Assembly: GCA_946803585.1 (NCBI GenBank)
Contig: CAMPEQ010000010.1
Location: 1-64,000 of the forward strand
Reading direction: 5' to 3'
DNA length: 64,000 nt
From: an uncultured Actinomycetes bacterium
GTDB taxonomy: Bacteria; Actinomycetota; Actinomycetes; S36-B12; UBA10799
This document shows, in pieces, positions 8,765 to 17,907 of this stretch. Within the stretch, counting starts at the first letter, position 1; the number at the start of each line of letters is the position of its first letter. A program made the translations under genes and the position numbers. The notes beneath the pieces are model-generated. The model saw only the letters and a list, made by a program, of their open reading frames with translations. It made no database searches and was not told where the DNA came from.

Positions 8765-9874
8765 CTACCGACTCCAGGTGCGAGCAACACGCGCGGCAGT
8801 TGCTTGCAACCACTGAACCGGCTCGGCCTCAGCAGCTTGGACCGAACCGGCCACCTCGGCGATCGGGTACGCACTAGAAATCCCTAGCGCGCTGTACTCG
8901 CGCCGACCAACAAGCACGTCACCGGCAATGACGACACACGGCCGTGCGGTTGGCATCGTCATAGTCGCAACACCGCTCACGACTTTTCCGCGCATGGACT
9001 GCCAATCAAAGCAGCCCTCCCCTGTGATGACGAGGTCGCACGCCCTCACTCTCGCGTCGAAGTCCGTCGCGGCTAGCACAGTCCCGATTCCAGGCGAGCG
9101 AGTCGCCCCAAGATGCATAAGCGCGTAGCCCAGCCCACCCGCTGCCCCCGAACCAAGAGCGACGGCCGGATCCTTCCCATCAGGTCGCCGACCTATCGCC
9201 GCTGCAAACGCCTCGAGCGCCGCGTCCAGAACCAGAACGGTGTTGTCATCAGCACCCTTCTGGGGCCCGAAGGCCTTGGAGGCCCCCGTAAGCCCGAGTA
9301 GCGGATTGTCGACATCAGTGGCTGCCACTAACTCAACACCCGCTAGTAACTCCCTCGCCAGTTCAATATCGATCTCACTGATGCCAGCGAGCCCTGAGCC
9401 GCCCGCACCCAACTCAACGTCTGCGGTTGCCCCAAGCGCCGCGAGAAGGCCGGCTCCTCCGTCGTTGGTGCCCGATCCACCTAGTCCCACTACGATCTTC
9501 TTCGGTCGCAGGGAGACCGCGATCCGAAGCAACTCCCCCACTCCAAAGCTCGTCGTGACACGAGGGTCCTGAGCCGTGGTCTCGATCAGATGGATCCCAC
9601 AGGCCTGCGCCGATTCCACATAAACGACGTCATCAACTAGCAATAACGCCGCGGGAACAGGTGCTCCAAGTGGGCCAGACACGGTTGCGCTGATTAGCTC
9701 ACCGCCGAGGGCAGCGGCCAACGTGTCAACAAAGCCTGGTCCACCGTCTGACATCGGGCACAGGTCGAGCACATCTTCGGGTGCTGTCTGCGCCCAGCCC
9801 TCCGCTATGGCGCGAGCGGCGGCAGGCGCGGTTAGACTCCCCTTGAACTCATCTGGGGCAATAACGATCCGCAT
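8765..9874 (-). CDS. glycerate kinase (GarK/GlxK family)
   Basis: A protein of 369 residues phosphorylating D-glycerate with ATP. The start MRIVIAPDEFKGSL is the family's N-terminal signature, and internal landmarks are LCPMSDGGPGFVDTL, VVGLGGSGTNDGGAGLL and the C-terminal TGEGCFDWQSMRGK. ATG 9874 is chosen because the signature starts there; a longer frame upstream has no family match. Divergent from nadA with only 39 bases between the starts, so the two promoters overlap. Confidence 0.93.
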   Translation of the reverse strand: MRIVIAPDEFKGSLTAPAAARAIAEGWAQTAPEDVLDLCPMSDGGPGFVDTLAAALGGELISATVSGPLGAPVPAALLLVDDVVYVESAQACGIHLIETTAQDPRVTTSFGVGELLRIAVSLRPKKIVVGLGGSGTNDGGAGLLAALGATADVELGAGGSGLAGISEIDIELARELLAGVELVAATDVDNPLLGLTGASKAFGPQKGADDNTVLVLDAALEAFAAAIGRRPDGKDPAVALGSGAAGGLGYALMHLGATRSPGIGTVLAATDFDARVRACDLVITGEGCFDWQSMRGKVVSGVATMTMPTARPCVVIAGDVLVGRREYSALGISSAYPIAEVAGSVQAAEAEPVQWLQATAARVARTWSR

Positions 9875-9913
9875 CCGCTGACCGTACTGCCCTGCGCGAG
9901 CGAAAGTGGACAG

Positions 9914-11125
9914 ATGACCCGAACATCCCCGCCCAACACCGATCAATCGGCCGAGTCCAACGATTGGGTCGACCCTGCCCCATCACCACTCTTACTCCTG
10001 CTTGGATCAAGCTCCGACACTGAGAGCGAACGTGGGGTGGACTGCCCGGGTACCCTCCCGTCTCCAAGTGACCCTGGCCTCGCTGCCCGAGCCCAAGCCG
10101 CCAAGGACGCCCTAGGCGATCGGGTGTTCGTCCTAGGACACCACTACCAGCGCGATGAGGTCGTCGAGTTTGCCGACGTAACCGGCGACTCGTTCAAACT
10201 GGCCAGAGAGGCAGCGGCACGACCCGAGGCAGAGTTCATCGTGTTCTGTGGTGTCCACTTCATGGCCGAGAGCGCCGACATCCTGACCTCAGATGAGCAA
10301 GCAGTCATCTTGCCCGACCTTGCGGCCGGCTGCTCGATGGCTGATATGGCCGCGATTGATCAGGTTCGAGATGCCTGGCGCACCCTAGAAGCCGCTGGGA
10401 TCGCAGACCAAACGCTCCCTGTGACCTATATGAACTCCTCGGCAGCGATCAAGGCGTTCACTGGCGAACACGGCGGAACTGTTTGTACGTCAAGTAACGC
10501 AGCCACGAGCCTGCGGTGGGCCTTCGATACGGCCGAGCATGTGCTCTTCCTCCCTGACCAACACCTGGGCCGAAACACCGCGGTCGGCGATCTCGGGCTA
10601 TCCCCCCACGATTGCGTCGTCTTCGATCCACGCAAGCCCGGCGGCGGCCTCACCCACGACGAACTTCGCGCAGCCAAGATGATTCTGTGGCGCGGCCACT
10701 GCTCAGTTCACGGAAGATTTACACCCGAGTGTGTGGACGATGTCCGCGCTCGAATTCCCGGAGTGAACGTCATCGTGCATCCCGAGTGCAAGCGGGAAGT
10801 GGTCGAGAAGGCGGACTTCGTCGGGTCGACGGAGGGAATTATCAAAGCCCTTGAGGCGGCAGAACCTGGATCGGCCTGGGCAATCGGTACCGAGTTAAAC
10901 CTCGTCAAGCGCTTAGCTGGGCAGCACCCAGATAAGCGAGTGGTATTCCTGGACAAGACGGTTTGCTACTGCAGCACCATGAACCGGATCGATCTCCCAC
11001 ATTTCACGTGGGCGCTGGAATCACTTGTGGCCGGCAATGTCGTCAACCAGATTGAGGTGGATCCCCAGACGGCGTATTGGGCGCGGGTCGCGCTCGACCG
11101 CATGCTGGCACTGCCGGGCGGATAA
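9914..11125 (+). CDS. nadA: quinolinate synthase A
   Basis: A 403-residue [4Fe-4S] enzyme condensing iminoaspartate with dihydroxyacetone phosphate to quinolinate in NAD synthesis. The three cluster cysteines lie in AAGCSMAD, HPECKREV and KTVCYCSTMN. FVLGHHYQRDEVVEFAD and GDSFKLAREAA mark the first domain. The first 60 residues are a low-complexity extension. nadB and nadC, which often follow in actinobacteria, are not next to it, although nadE is in the window at 52.9 kb. Confidence 0.97.
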   Translation: MTRTSPPNTDQSAESNDWVDPAPSPLLLLLGSSSDTESERGVDCPGTLPSPSDPGLAARAQAAKDALGDRVFVLGHHYQRDEVVEFADVTGDSFKLAREAAARPEAEFIVFCGVHFMAESADILTSDEQAVILPDLAAGCSMADMAAIDQVRDAWRTLEAAGIADQTLPVTYMNSSAAIKAFTGEHGGTVCTSSNAATSLRWAFDTAEHVLFLPDQHLGRNTAVGDLGLSPHDCVVFDPRKPGGGLTHDELRAAKMILWRGHCSVHGRFTPECVDDVRARIPGVNVIVHPECKREVVEKADFVGSTEGIIKALEAAEPGSAWAIGTELNLVKRLAGQHPDKRVVFLDKTVCYCSTMNRIDLPHFTWALESLVAGNVVNQIEVDPQTAYWARVALDRMLALPGG

Positions 11126-11196
11126 GAAGCAACACGATCAGTGCCTAGTTGGGCACACTGTCGAACAAATCGTCAGCTAGCACGTACGCTTGGGCA

Positions 11197-11850
11197 ATGT
11201 TCGGAAAAAGCTCAAACGACGACGCCACGCCCACTGCAGTCGCTGATGACAGTGTTTCAGTGAGCGAGTCCAATACTTCCGCCGCTCCCAAGGGCCGACC
11301 AACCCCGACTCGCAAAGAGGCCGAGGCTGCTCGCAAAGCGTCCCTCAAGACGGGGATCGTGCCGCCAAAAGGGAACCCCAAGTCCAGTAGTGGCGACAAG
11401 AAGGCTGACCGCGCCGCGCAGCGAGAGTACGCGCGCGAACAGCGGATCAAGGCACGCGAGGGCATGCAGCGCGGCGATCAGCGGTACCTGCCCGCTCGAG
11501 ACCAAGGCCCCGTACGTATGGCTGTGCGCGATTACATCGATTCGCGCCGCACCGTCGCCGAGTTCTTCGTACCCGTCGCGGTAGTCGTCCTCGTACTCGG
11601 ACTGATGCGCAACTCCCAACTGCAGGCCATCGTGACCCTGGTGTGGATGCTCATCATCATCGTCGTTGTCACCGATACCGGGATCATGCTGGTCCGAATG
11701 AACGGCAAACTGCGTGAGCAGTTCCCCGACAAGGCGCAGCGCAAGGGCGTGAACTTCTACGCAACGATGCGCGCGATGCAGATTCGTCGCCTGCGCCTGC
11801 CACCGCCGCGGTTCAAGGCGGGCGGCAAGCCCGTTACACCGAAGGCCTAA
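11197..11850 (+). CDS. DUF3043 membrane protein
   Basis: A 217-residue conserved actinobacterial protein of unknown function. The N-terminal half is hydrophilic and basic (PTPTRKEAEAARKASL, then KADRAAQREYAREQRIKAREGM), followed by RYLPARDQGPVR, the family core, two transmembrane helices (about residues 115-160) and a basic C-terminus. ATG 11197 (MFGKSS) matches the family start; a TTG 48 bases upstream is in frame. The gene sits between nadA and the aldo/keto reductase, a common actinobacterial neighbourhood. Confidence 0.9.
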   Translation: MFGKSSNDDATPTAVADDSVSVSESNTSAAPKGRPTPTRKEAEAARKASLKTGIVPPKGNPKSSSGDKKADRAAQREYAREQRIKAREGMQRGDQRYLPARDQGPVRMAVRDYIDSRRTVAEFFVPVAVVVLVLGLMRNSQLQAIVTLVWMLIIIVVVTDTGIMLVRMNGKLREQFPDKAQRKGVNFYATMRAMQIRRLRLPPPRFKAGGKPVTPKA

Positions 11851-11903
11851 TCCAGCGCACCAGCACCTTGGCTCACCCGCCGGGGCGAACAGATGGAGGT
11901 CCG

Positions 11904-12902
11904 ATGGAGCACCGACACCTTGGCCGCAGCGGACTACTCGTCAGCGAGTTGGCCTACGGCAACTGGATCACACATGCCTCGCAGGTAGAGAACGATCAGG
12001 CGATTGCGTGTGTTCACGCCGCCCTCGACGCAGGGATCACGACCTTCGATACTGCCGACGTCTACGCAGCGACCGAGGCCGAGCGAGTCATGGGCGAGGC
12101 GCTGAAAGGCCAGCGACGTGAAGGGCTCGAGATCTTCACTAAGGTCTACTGGCCGACTGGGCCGGGCCGGAATGATCGCGGGCTTTCCCGTAAACACATC
12201 ATTGAGTCCTGCAACGGATCCTTGCGGCGTCTTGGAGTCGACTACATCGACCTCTACCAAGCACACCGATTCGACTACAGCACACCGCTAGAGGAGACGC
12301 TGCGCGCGTTCGACGACCTCGTCCGTAGCGGCAAGGTGCTCTACATCGGCGTCTCAGAATGGCGAGCCGAGGAGATCGAAGCGGCCGTACGAATGGCCGA
12401 CCAGCTTGGCTTTGACCGGATCATCTCCAACCAACCGCAGTACTCGATGCTCTGGCGAGTAATCGACAAGGAGGTCGTCAAGACCTCGAAGAAGCACGGA
12501 ATCGGCCAGATCGTTTGGTCGCCCCTTGCCCAAGGCGTACTCACAGGTAAGTACAAGGCTGGCCAAGAACCACCGGCCGGATCACGAGCCACCAACTCTG
12601 AAGGCGCAAACTTCATTTCCCAGTGGCTACGTGATGACGTCCTGGACAGGGTCGCGAGACTCGCGCCGATCGCTGCCGATGTGCAGCTAACGACGGCCCA
12701 ACTCGCTTTGGCGTGGGTCCTACAGAACTCAGCCGTCAGCGCGGCGATTATCGGCGCGACGAGGCCCGAGCAGGTAGCGGAGAACGTGAAGGCCAGCGGG
12801 ATCGATCTTGACCCTGCCGTGATGTCCGAGGTCGACAAAGTACTCGGCGATGCCATTGTTCGAGACCCAGCCATGACAAAGTCGCCACGGAACCGCCCAT
12901 GA
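11904..12902 (+). CDS. aldo/keto reductase, potassium-channel beta-subunit-like
   Basis: A NADPH-dependent oxidoreductase of 332 residues with a TIM-barrel. It opens with MEHRHLGRSGLLVSEL; FDTADVYA holds the catalytic Asp and Tyr, and DLYQAHRFD the conserved His. Sequences such as SRKHIIESCNGSLRRLGVDYIDLY and the C-terminal cofactor segment IIGATRPEQVAENV place it in the AKR6/AKR14 (Kv-beta/YghZ) group. Natural substrate unknown. GGAGGT stands four bases before ATG 11904, which decides the start. Overlaps the following small gene by four bases. Confidence 0.93.
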   Translation: MEHRHLGRSGLLVSELAYGNWITHASQVENDQAIACVHAALDAGITTFDTADVYAATEAERVMGEALKGQRREGLEIFTKVYWPTGPGRNDRGLSRKHIIESCNGSLRRLGVDYIDLYQAHRFDYSTPLEETLRAFDDLVRSGKVLYIGVSEWRAEEIEAAVRMADQLGFDRIISNQPQYSMLWRVIDKEVVKTSKKHGIGQIVWSPLAQGVLTGKYKAGQEPPAGSRATNSEGANFISQWLRDDVLDRVARLAPIAADVQLTTAQLALAWVLQNSAVSAAIIGATRPEQVAENVKASGIDLDPAVMSEVDKVLGDAIVRDPAMTKSPRNRP

Positions 12903-13117
12903 CCTGGACGTGGCAGTTCCTCGATAGCAATGCCTGCGTGACTTCGGCACCCGACGAGCTGGAGAGTGAAGCGCAGTTCCACGCCCAAGCCGATGCCGAG
13001 ACCTGGATCGGCGAGAACTGGCAGGAGCTTGTGGACGCTGGTGTTCACTCGGTGAATCTCCTTGACGCTGGCAGCCTCGTCTACGGCCCAATGAGTCTGC
13101 ACCCCGAAACTAGCTAG
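12899..13117 (+). CDS. small conserved actinobacterial protein
   Basis: A 72-residue soluble protein without a known function. It has the pattern I recall from short actinobacterial hypothetical proteins: MTWTW at the start, QADAETWIGENW in the middle and VYGPMSL near the end. Acidic, no signal peptide and no cysteine pair. ATG overlaps the stop of the aldo/keto reductase (ATGA), so it is co-translated with it. Confidence 0.75.
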   Translation: MTWTWQFLDSNACVTSAPDELESEAQFHAQADAETWIGENWQELVDAGVHSVNLLDAGSLVYGPMSLHPETS

Positions 13118-13261
13118 CCCGCATTCGTGAGCTGAGCCTGCCGGACAACAGACCTTGCAGCGGTCGGTCAGGACGGTGAGAAGTTGTCATTTCGCGACCA
13201 GATCTCACCGAGGGAGTGCAGCTGGTCTAGCTCGTTCGACTTCCGATTCGTGGGTGAGGCG

Positions 13262-13395
13262 CAAACCGGTGTATGGTTTGGCCCGTGTTCGATGAATCTG
13301 AACACACGCTCATGTCAGGGGAAGCCGGTCCAAATCCGGCGCTGACCCGCAACCGTAGGTGGGACTGCCAGTCCCACGAGCCGGAGCACCTGAAC
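13262..13395 (+). promoter_or_regulatory. cobalamin riboswitch aptamer
   Basis: The leader carries the conserved core of a cobalamin riboswitch: GTGTTC/GAACAC hairpin (13285-13304), then GGGGAAGCCGG and CCGGCGCTGACCCGCAACCG (13317-13355), a GTGGGACT/AGTCCCAC hairpin (13359-13377), and the B12-box-like GAGCCGGAGCACCTG (13378-13392). The architecture is compact, lacking a long peripheral arm. It lies about 120 bases before an ECF transport operon, so repression of that operon by intracellular cobalamin is expected. The exact 5' limit is uncertain; GGTG at 13268-13271 could close P1 with CACC at 13387-13390. Confidence 0.9.
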
Positions 13396-13405
13396 TGAGT
13401 GGATT

Positions 13406-13439
13406 GGCTGATAACTGTCGAGGTTTCACAGCATCAGCC
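13406..13439 (+). promoter_or_regulatory. hairpin after the riboswitch, possible expression platform
   Basis: GGCTGAT (13406-13412) pairs with ATCAGCC (13433-13439), extended by CTGT/ACAG after a small asymmetric bulge. It starts eleven bases after the aptamer's 3' arm, where an expression-platform helix would be expected. There is no T-run, so simple intrinsic termination is not evident. Confidence 0.5.
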
Positions 13440-13471
13440 CATGGGATTCGCGGCTTTGACCGCTACCCGCG

Positions 13472-13498
13472 GGTTGTGAGGGTGGCTCGGTCACAACC
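13472..13498 (+). promoter_or_regulatory. hairpin abutting the ribosome binding site
   Basis: GGTTGTGA (13472-13479) pairs perfectly with TCACAACC (13491-13498), an eight-base-pair stem with an 11-base loop. It ends directly before GAAGGGG (13499-13505), the ribosome binding site of the next gene. Position suggests control of translation initiation by the riboswitch; this is inference. Confidence 0.5.
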
Positions 13499-13510
13499 GA
13501 AGGGGTCCAC

Positions 13511-14242
13511 ATGCACACAACGAAGACCAATAGTCGCCGCGGGATGGGCCGGATCCTGGCTGCCGCAGCAATCGCAGCAACTGCGCTCCTCTTCACCAGC
13601 ACGGCCGCTTCCGCTGATGATGCGTCGCCGTCGGCTAGTGACTCAAGTTCGGCCGCAACCTACGTGTATTGGTCCTACTGGAGCGGCAACACCAACGGCG
13701 AATGGACCTTTGGACAGAAGGGCGCCGGCGACATCACCCCTGCCGACGGCACCGTCGAAGGCTGGGCCTACAGCGGCGGCTCGGACGGATCCATCTCTCA
13801 GCCACCCCGTATCGCGGCCGACTTCGACCAGATCTGCGGCAACACGGATCCGGTTGATGGCAAGAAGCGCGTGGCCGTCGTCGTCGACTTCGGAACCACG
13901 GCCGTTGCCCCGGCCGGAGCTACTCCGCCGGTACCAGCCTACGACTGTGTAACAGCGGATCCGAATGCCAACGGCGTTCAGGTGCTAGCCGATGCTCAGC
14001 CAGTCCGAAGTACCCCCGCCGGGCAGGTTTGCGGGATCAATAACTACCCCGCCAGCGGGTGCGGTGAGCAGGTTCCGCTGTCAGCCGTCAATGCGATTGA
14101 GGAAGCTCCCGGCGATACGGCCGGTGAGTCAACTGCGGACACGTCGAGCCTGCCGACCTGGGCGCCATTTGCGATCGGTGCGGTCATTCTGATTGCACTC
14201 GCTGGTACCGCGATTGCAATGTCGCGGCGCCGCAATGGCTAA
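13511..14242 (+). CDS. SCO2322-family secreted protein, C-terminally membrane-anchored
   Basis: A 243-residue exported protein: twin-basic N-terminus and hydrophobic signal (about 14-36), then a domain with YVYWSYWSG, KRVAVVVDFGT and CGINNYPASGCGEQV, and a C-terminal transmembrane helix (about 216-237) ending in RRRNG. The pattern matches the SCO2322-type proteins that accompany ECF transporter genes in actinobacteria. Four cysteines (in DQICG, YDCV, VCG and GCG) may form disulfides outside the membrane. Function unknown; an accessory or ligand-capturing role in cobalamin or precursor uptake is inferred from position as first gene after the riboswitch. It overlaps the ecfT gene by eight bases. 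Confidence 0.8.
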   Translation: MHTTKTNSRRGMGRILAAAAIAATALLFTSTAASADDASPSASDSSSAATYVYWSYWSGNTNGEWTFGQKGAGDITPADGTVEGWAYSGGSDGSISQPPRIAADFDQICGNTDPVDGKKRVAVVVDFGTTAVAPAGATPPVPAYDCVTADPNANGVQVLADAQPVRSTPAGQVCGINNYPASGCGEQVPLSAVNAIEEAPGDTAGESTADTSSLPTWAPFAIGAVILIALAGTAIAMSRRRNG

Positions 14243-15377
14243 CAGGCTGCCGAGGTACCTACATCCAGGTGCCTGGTGGCTATGGGCGCTAGGCCTGGCA
14301 GCTGCGGCGAGTAAGACCACGAACCCACTACTGCTCGGGCTCATTCTGGCTGTCGCCGCGTTGGTCGTGGCTGCGCGCAAGCCCGATGCGCCCTGGTCTC
14401 GATCGTTTTCTTTCTTCCTTAAACTCGGCCTTGTCGTGATCGCTATTCGCGTGGTGTTCCAGGTCCTCTTGGGCAATCCCATCGGGTCGAACGTATTGTT
14501 CACGCTGCCTACCGTCCCCCTTCCGGACTGGATGGCAGCCTTGCGTCTGGGGGGTCAGCTCACCCTCGAATCGCTACTGCTGGCGATTTGTGACGGGTTT
14601 CGTCTTGCGGTTTTACTCGCCTGTGTCGGGGCAGCCAACTCCTTGGCCTCCCCTAGTCGTCTACTCAAGGCCATGCCCGCAGCTCTTTACGAGGTAGGGG
14701 TCGCGATTGTCGTGGCGATGACCTTCGCACCCCAACTCGTGGCTGACCTCAGCCGCGTTCGGCAAGCACGCAGGCTACGTGGCCGCGCCGACAAGGGAAT
14801 CAAGGGTGCCGCTGGAGCAGCGATGCCGGTCTTCGAAGGCGCCTTGGACCGCGCGATCACGCTCGCCTCGGCCATGGACTCTCGTGGCTACGGTCGAACG
14901 GGTCAGGTCCCCATCGGGGTGCGTCGCGTGACGGTGCTCCTTGTCATTGGCGGTCTCCTAGGCGTGTGCATCGGCCTCTTCGGGCTCTTATCCACCAGCC
15001 AGCTCTCACCATTGGCCTTCCCACTCCTGGCCGCCGGACTCCTCGCAGCGATAGGCGGGATGTGGCTAGGCGGTCGGCGTTCGATCCGAACGCGCTACCG
15101 AAGCGATCCGTGGAGGCTCCCCGAGTGGGGCGTGATGGGAACCGGCATTGCCGCCGCGGCCGGCGTTATTGCCACCGGAATCGTCGACCCGGCGGCTCTG
15201 ACAATGTCGGTCACCCCGCTGCAATGGCCGCAACTTCCTCTGGTGGCCACCGTTGGGATCCTGCTCGCCGCGTTGCCGGCGCTTGTCGCCCCGGAACTGC
15301 CTGCACCCGCCCAGGTCCGTCGCCGTGGTGGTAGCCGGGCCGGTGCGCCCGTTGAACGAATGGCGGCAGCCGGGTGA
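14235..15377 (+). CDS. ECF transporter transmembrane component (EcfT)
   Basis: A 380-residue integral membrane protein that couples the ATPases to the substrate-binding S component. Family marks are LHPGAWWLWALGLA at the start, five or more hydrophobic helices, and the coupling-helix motifs with Ala-Arg-Gly-like sequence RQARRLRGRA and SAMDSRGYGR. Length exceeds a minimal EcfT because of added C-terminal helices, as is common in actinobacterial members. ATG 14235 gives the family start; it overlaps the SCO2322-type gene by eight bases and the next gene by four. Confidence 0.9.
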   Translation: MANRLPRYLHPGAWWLWALGLAAAASKTTNPLLLGLILAVAALVVAARKPDAPWSRSFSFFLKLGLVVIAIRVVFQVLLGNPIGSNVLFTLPTVPLPDWMAALRLGGQLTLESLLLAICDGFRLAVLLACVGAANSLASPSRLLKAMPAALYEVGVAIVVAMTFAPQLVADLSRVRQARRLRGRADKGIKGAAGAAMPVFEGALDRAITLASAMDSRGYGRTGQVPIGVRRVTVLLVIGGLLGVCIGLFGLLSTSQLSPLAFPLLAAGLLAAIGGMWLGGRRSIRTRYRSDPWRLPEWGVMGTGIAAAAGVIATGIVDPAALTMSVTPLQWPQLPLVATVGILLAALPALVAPELPAPAQVRRRGGSRAGAPVERMAAAG

Positions 15378-17029
15378 TCCACTTCAATGACGTGACGATT
15401 ACCTATCCGGAGGCACCGGCGCCCGCCTTAAGCAACGTGGACCTTACGATCGAAGAAGGCGAACTCGCCCTCCTCGTGGGGAGAACTGGTTGTGGGAAGT
15501 CCACACTTCTTCGTGCGGTCAACGGCCTCGTCCCGCACTTTACCGGCGGGCTTCTGACTGGCGCGGTCACCGTTGACGGCCGCGATACCAGAACTCATCC
15601 CCCACGGGAGCTCGCCGATATTGTCGGGATGGTCCCGCAAGACCCGATGAGCGGATTTGTCACCGATACGGTCGAGGAGGAACTCGCCTACGGAATGGAG
15701 GCTCTCGGTATTGCTCCCCAGACAATGCGTCGTCGCGTCGAAGACATCCTCGACTTGCTGGGATTGGCCGAGATCCGAGATCGATCAATTTTGTCCTTGT
15801 CAGGCGGCCAGCGGCAACGAACCGCGATCGGCTCCGTCCTCACGACCAATCCCTCAGTCCTCGTTCTAGATGAGCCCACAAGCGCGCTCGACCCCGGGGC
15901 AGCTGAGGAAGTTCTTGCGGCGATCCAACGCCTGGTCTTTGATCTCGGTCTCACAGTTCTGATGGCCGAGCATCGACTCGAGCGAGTTGTCCAGTACGCC
16001 GATCGCCTCGTGGTGATCGAGAACGACGGCGCAGTGGTGCACGGCGAGCCCGCGCTACTACTTGCAAGCGCCCCGGTGGCACCTCCCGTCGTCGAGCTTG
16101 GGCGGCGCATCGGTCTGAACCCGCTCCCGCTCTCGGTCCGAGACGCTCGGCGGGCAACTGCGGCAATCCGCCGAGAACTTGCCCCGCAGAGCTCCGCAGA
16201 TGCGCCCGGACAGAACTCCCCCACCTCCCTGGCGCAGTCGAGGCAGGACCATCAGCGACCTGTCGGCACCGTGAAGCATCTCAGCGTGTTGTACGGGAAG
16301 TTCGCCGCCGTCGCCGATCTCTCCACGGAGATCCGTCCGGGTGAGATCGTCGCACTCATGGGCCGGAACGGGGCTGGGAAATCTACTCTGCTCAATACTC
16401 TTGTCGGCCTACGCAAAGCCGACCTTGGCAGCGTCACGGTCGGGCCGGACAACGAGGACCCCTTCGGGATGCCGGGCTCAGAACTGCTGAATCGCGTGGG
16501 CCTCGTCCCGCAAGAAGCCGGCGACATGCTCTACGCGCAAACAGTCGCCGACGAGTGCGCCGCAGCCGACCGAGACGCTCGTACTGCGCCAGGTACCGTC
16601 AGGGCGCTACTCGAACGCTTTGCCCCAGGCATCGACGACAACACCCACCCGCGAGATCTGTCCGAGGGCCAGCGCCTCTGCTTAGTCCTAGCAATCGTGT
16701 TGAGCGCCCAGCCACCACTACTGCTACTCGATGAGCCGACGCGCGGTTTGGACTACCCAGGCAAGCGTAACTTCACCGCGGTCCTACAGCAGCTCGCCGA
16801 GGACGGCCACGGGATTGTGATGGCTACCCACGATGTGGAACTCGTCGCGAGCACGGCTACCAGGGTATTGATCGTCGCCGACGGTGAGCTCGTAGCCGAC
16901 GGCCCGACCGCAGAAGTCGTTGTCTCCTCGCCGATGTTCGCACCCCAGATCAGCAAGGTCTTGCGACCGACGTCACTGCTGACGGTCGATCAAGCTGTGG
17001 CTGCTATTGATTTGGTCCAAGCCCGATGA
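15374..17029 (+). CDS. ECF transporter double ATPase (EcfA-EcfA' fusion)
   Basis: A 551-residue cytoplasmic protein with two ABC nucleotide-binding domains. Domain one (about 1-235): Walker A GRTGCGKST, signature LSGGQRQR, Walker B VLVLDEPTSALD. Domain two (about 300-551): Walker A GRNGAGKST, signature LSEGQRLC, Walker B LLLLDEPTRGLD. It powers the transporter with EcfT and the S component encoded on each side. Start GTG at 15374 overlaps ecfT by four bases. A linker of about 60 residues rich in S, A and Q joins the domains. Confidence 0.95.
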   Translation: MIHFNDVTITYPEAPAPALSNVDLTIEEGELALLVGRTGCGKSTLLRAVNGLVPHFTGGLLTGAVTVDGRDTRTHPPRELADIVGMVPQDPMSGFVTDTVEEELAYGMEALGIAPQTMRRRVEDILDLLGLAEIRDRSILSLSGGQRQRTAIGSVLTTNPSVLVLDEPTSALDPGAAEEVLAAIQRLVFDLGLTVLMAEHRLERVVQYADRLVVIENDGAVVHGEPALLLASAPVAPPVVELGRRIGLNPLPLSVRDARRATAAIRRELAPQSSADAPGQNSPTSLAQSRQDHQRPVGTVKHLSVLYGKFAAVADLSTEIRPGEIVALMGRNGAGKSTLLNTLVGLRKADLGSVTVGPDNEDPFGMPGSELLNRVGLVPQEAGDMLYAQTVADECAAADRDARTAPGTVRALLERFAPGIDDNTHPRDLSEGQRLCLVLAIVLSAQPPLLLLDEPTRGLDYPGKRNFTAVLQQLAEDGHGIVMATHDVELVASTATRVLIVADGELVADGPTAEVVVSSPMFAPQISKVLRPTSLLTVDQAVAAIDLVQAR

Positions 17030-17907
17030 GCGAATCCACTATCAGCCGCCAGCCCGCTGGATCAGATGAACCAGCCTCCCGCCCGGCGCAGAAGCCAAAA
17101 TCCAGCAAACCCGGAACCGTGCGCGCCGTGCACATCGGGAAGCGAACAGCGGTCTCGCTAACCCTCGTCACTCTGATCGGGATCGCGGCGTTTGGCTGGC
17201 CGTTGCTGGCCGACCCGTCCTCGGCCGCCGTGGCTCACTCGACAGACGCACCGTGGCTATTCGCTCTGCTCCTCCCCCTGGTCTTGGCGGTGGTGTTCGC
17301 TCAGGTGGCAGATGGCGGCCTCGATGCCAAAGGCATCGCCATGCTGGGCGTACTCGCCGCCATTGGGACCGCTCTGCGCCCGCTCGGCACCGGTATCGCC
17401 GGATTCGAACCCATCTTCATTGTGCTTGCCCTTGGTGGGCGGGCCATGGGTAAGGGCTTCGGATTCGCGCTGGGTTCGATCACACTCTTTAGCTCGGCTG
17501 TCCTCACCGGTGGTGTCGGTCCGTGGCTACCGTTCCAGATGATGGCTGCCGGTTGGTTCGGATTTGGGGCCGGCTGCCTACCTGCCCGACTGCGTGGCAG
17601 AGCCGAGGTCATCGTGTTGGCCGCGTACGGAGCAGTGGGTGCGCTCATCTATGGGCTGCTACTCAATCTATCCTTCTGGCCGTGGGTCAACGGAATCGCT
17701 TCGCAACTGGCATACGTGCCAGGTGCGCCGCTCTTAGAGAACCTCCAGCGTTGGATCGCATTCGATATTGCAACTTCGTTGGGCTTCGACCTGCCGCGCG
17801 CGTTCTTCACTGCCGTCTTGATCCTTATCGTGGGACGCCCCATCCTCTTTGCACTACGCCGGGCTACTCGTCGAGCAGCATTTGGCGCGGTAGGTGAGTT
17901 CAGCTAA
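17026..17907 (+). CDS. ECF transporter substrate-binding (S) component
   Basis: A 293-residue membrane protein with a hydrophilic N-terminal stretch of about 45 residues, then about six hydrophobic helices containing the small-residue-rich segments expected of an S component (IGTALRPLGTGIAGFEPIFIVLALGGRAMGKG is paraphrased here only by position, about residues 105-135). Basic C-terminus. The riboswitch upstream points to cobalamin or a cobalamin precursor, as for CbrT-type S components; that assignment is inference from context. It overlaps the ATPase gene by four bases and its stop overlaps the next start by one base (TAATG). Confidence 0.85.
   Translation: MSESTISRQPAGSDEPASRPAQKPKSSKPGTVRAVHIGKRTAVSLTLVTLIGIAAFGWPLLADPSSAAVAHSTDAPWLFALLLPLVLAVVFAQVADGGLDAKGIAMLGVLAAIGTALRPLGTGIAGFEPIFIVLALGGRAMGKGFGFALGSITLFSSAVLTGGVGPWLPFQMMAAGWFGFGAGCLPARLRGRAEVIVLAAYGAVGALIYGLLLNLSFWPWVNGIASQLAYVPGAPLLENLQRWIAFDIATSLGFDLPRAFFTAVLILIVGRPILFALRRATRRAAFGAVGEFS

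Noticed and set aside
13359-13952. Plus-strand frame beginning inside the riboswitch
   Set aside because: It runs over the aptamer and, in another frame, over the SCO2322-type gene, which has a clear signal peptide and motifs.
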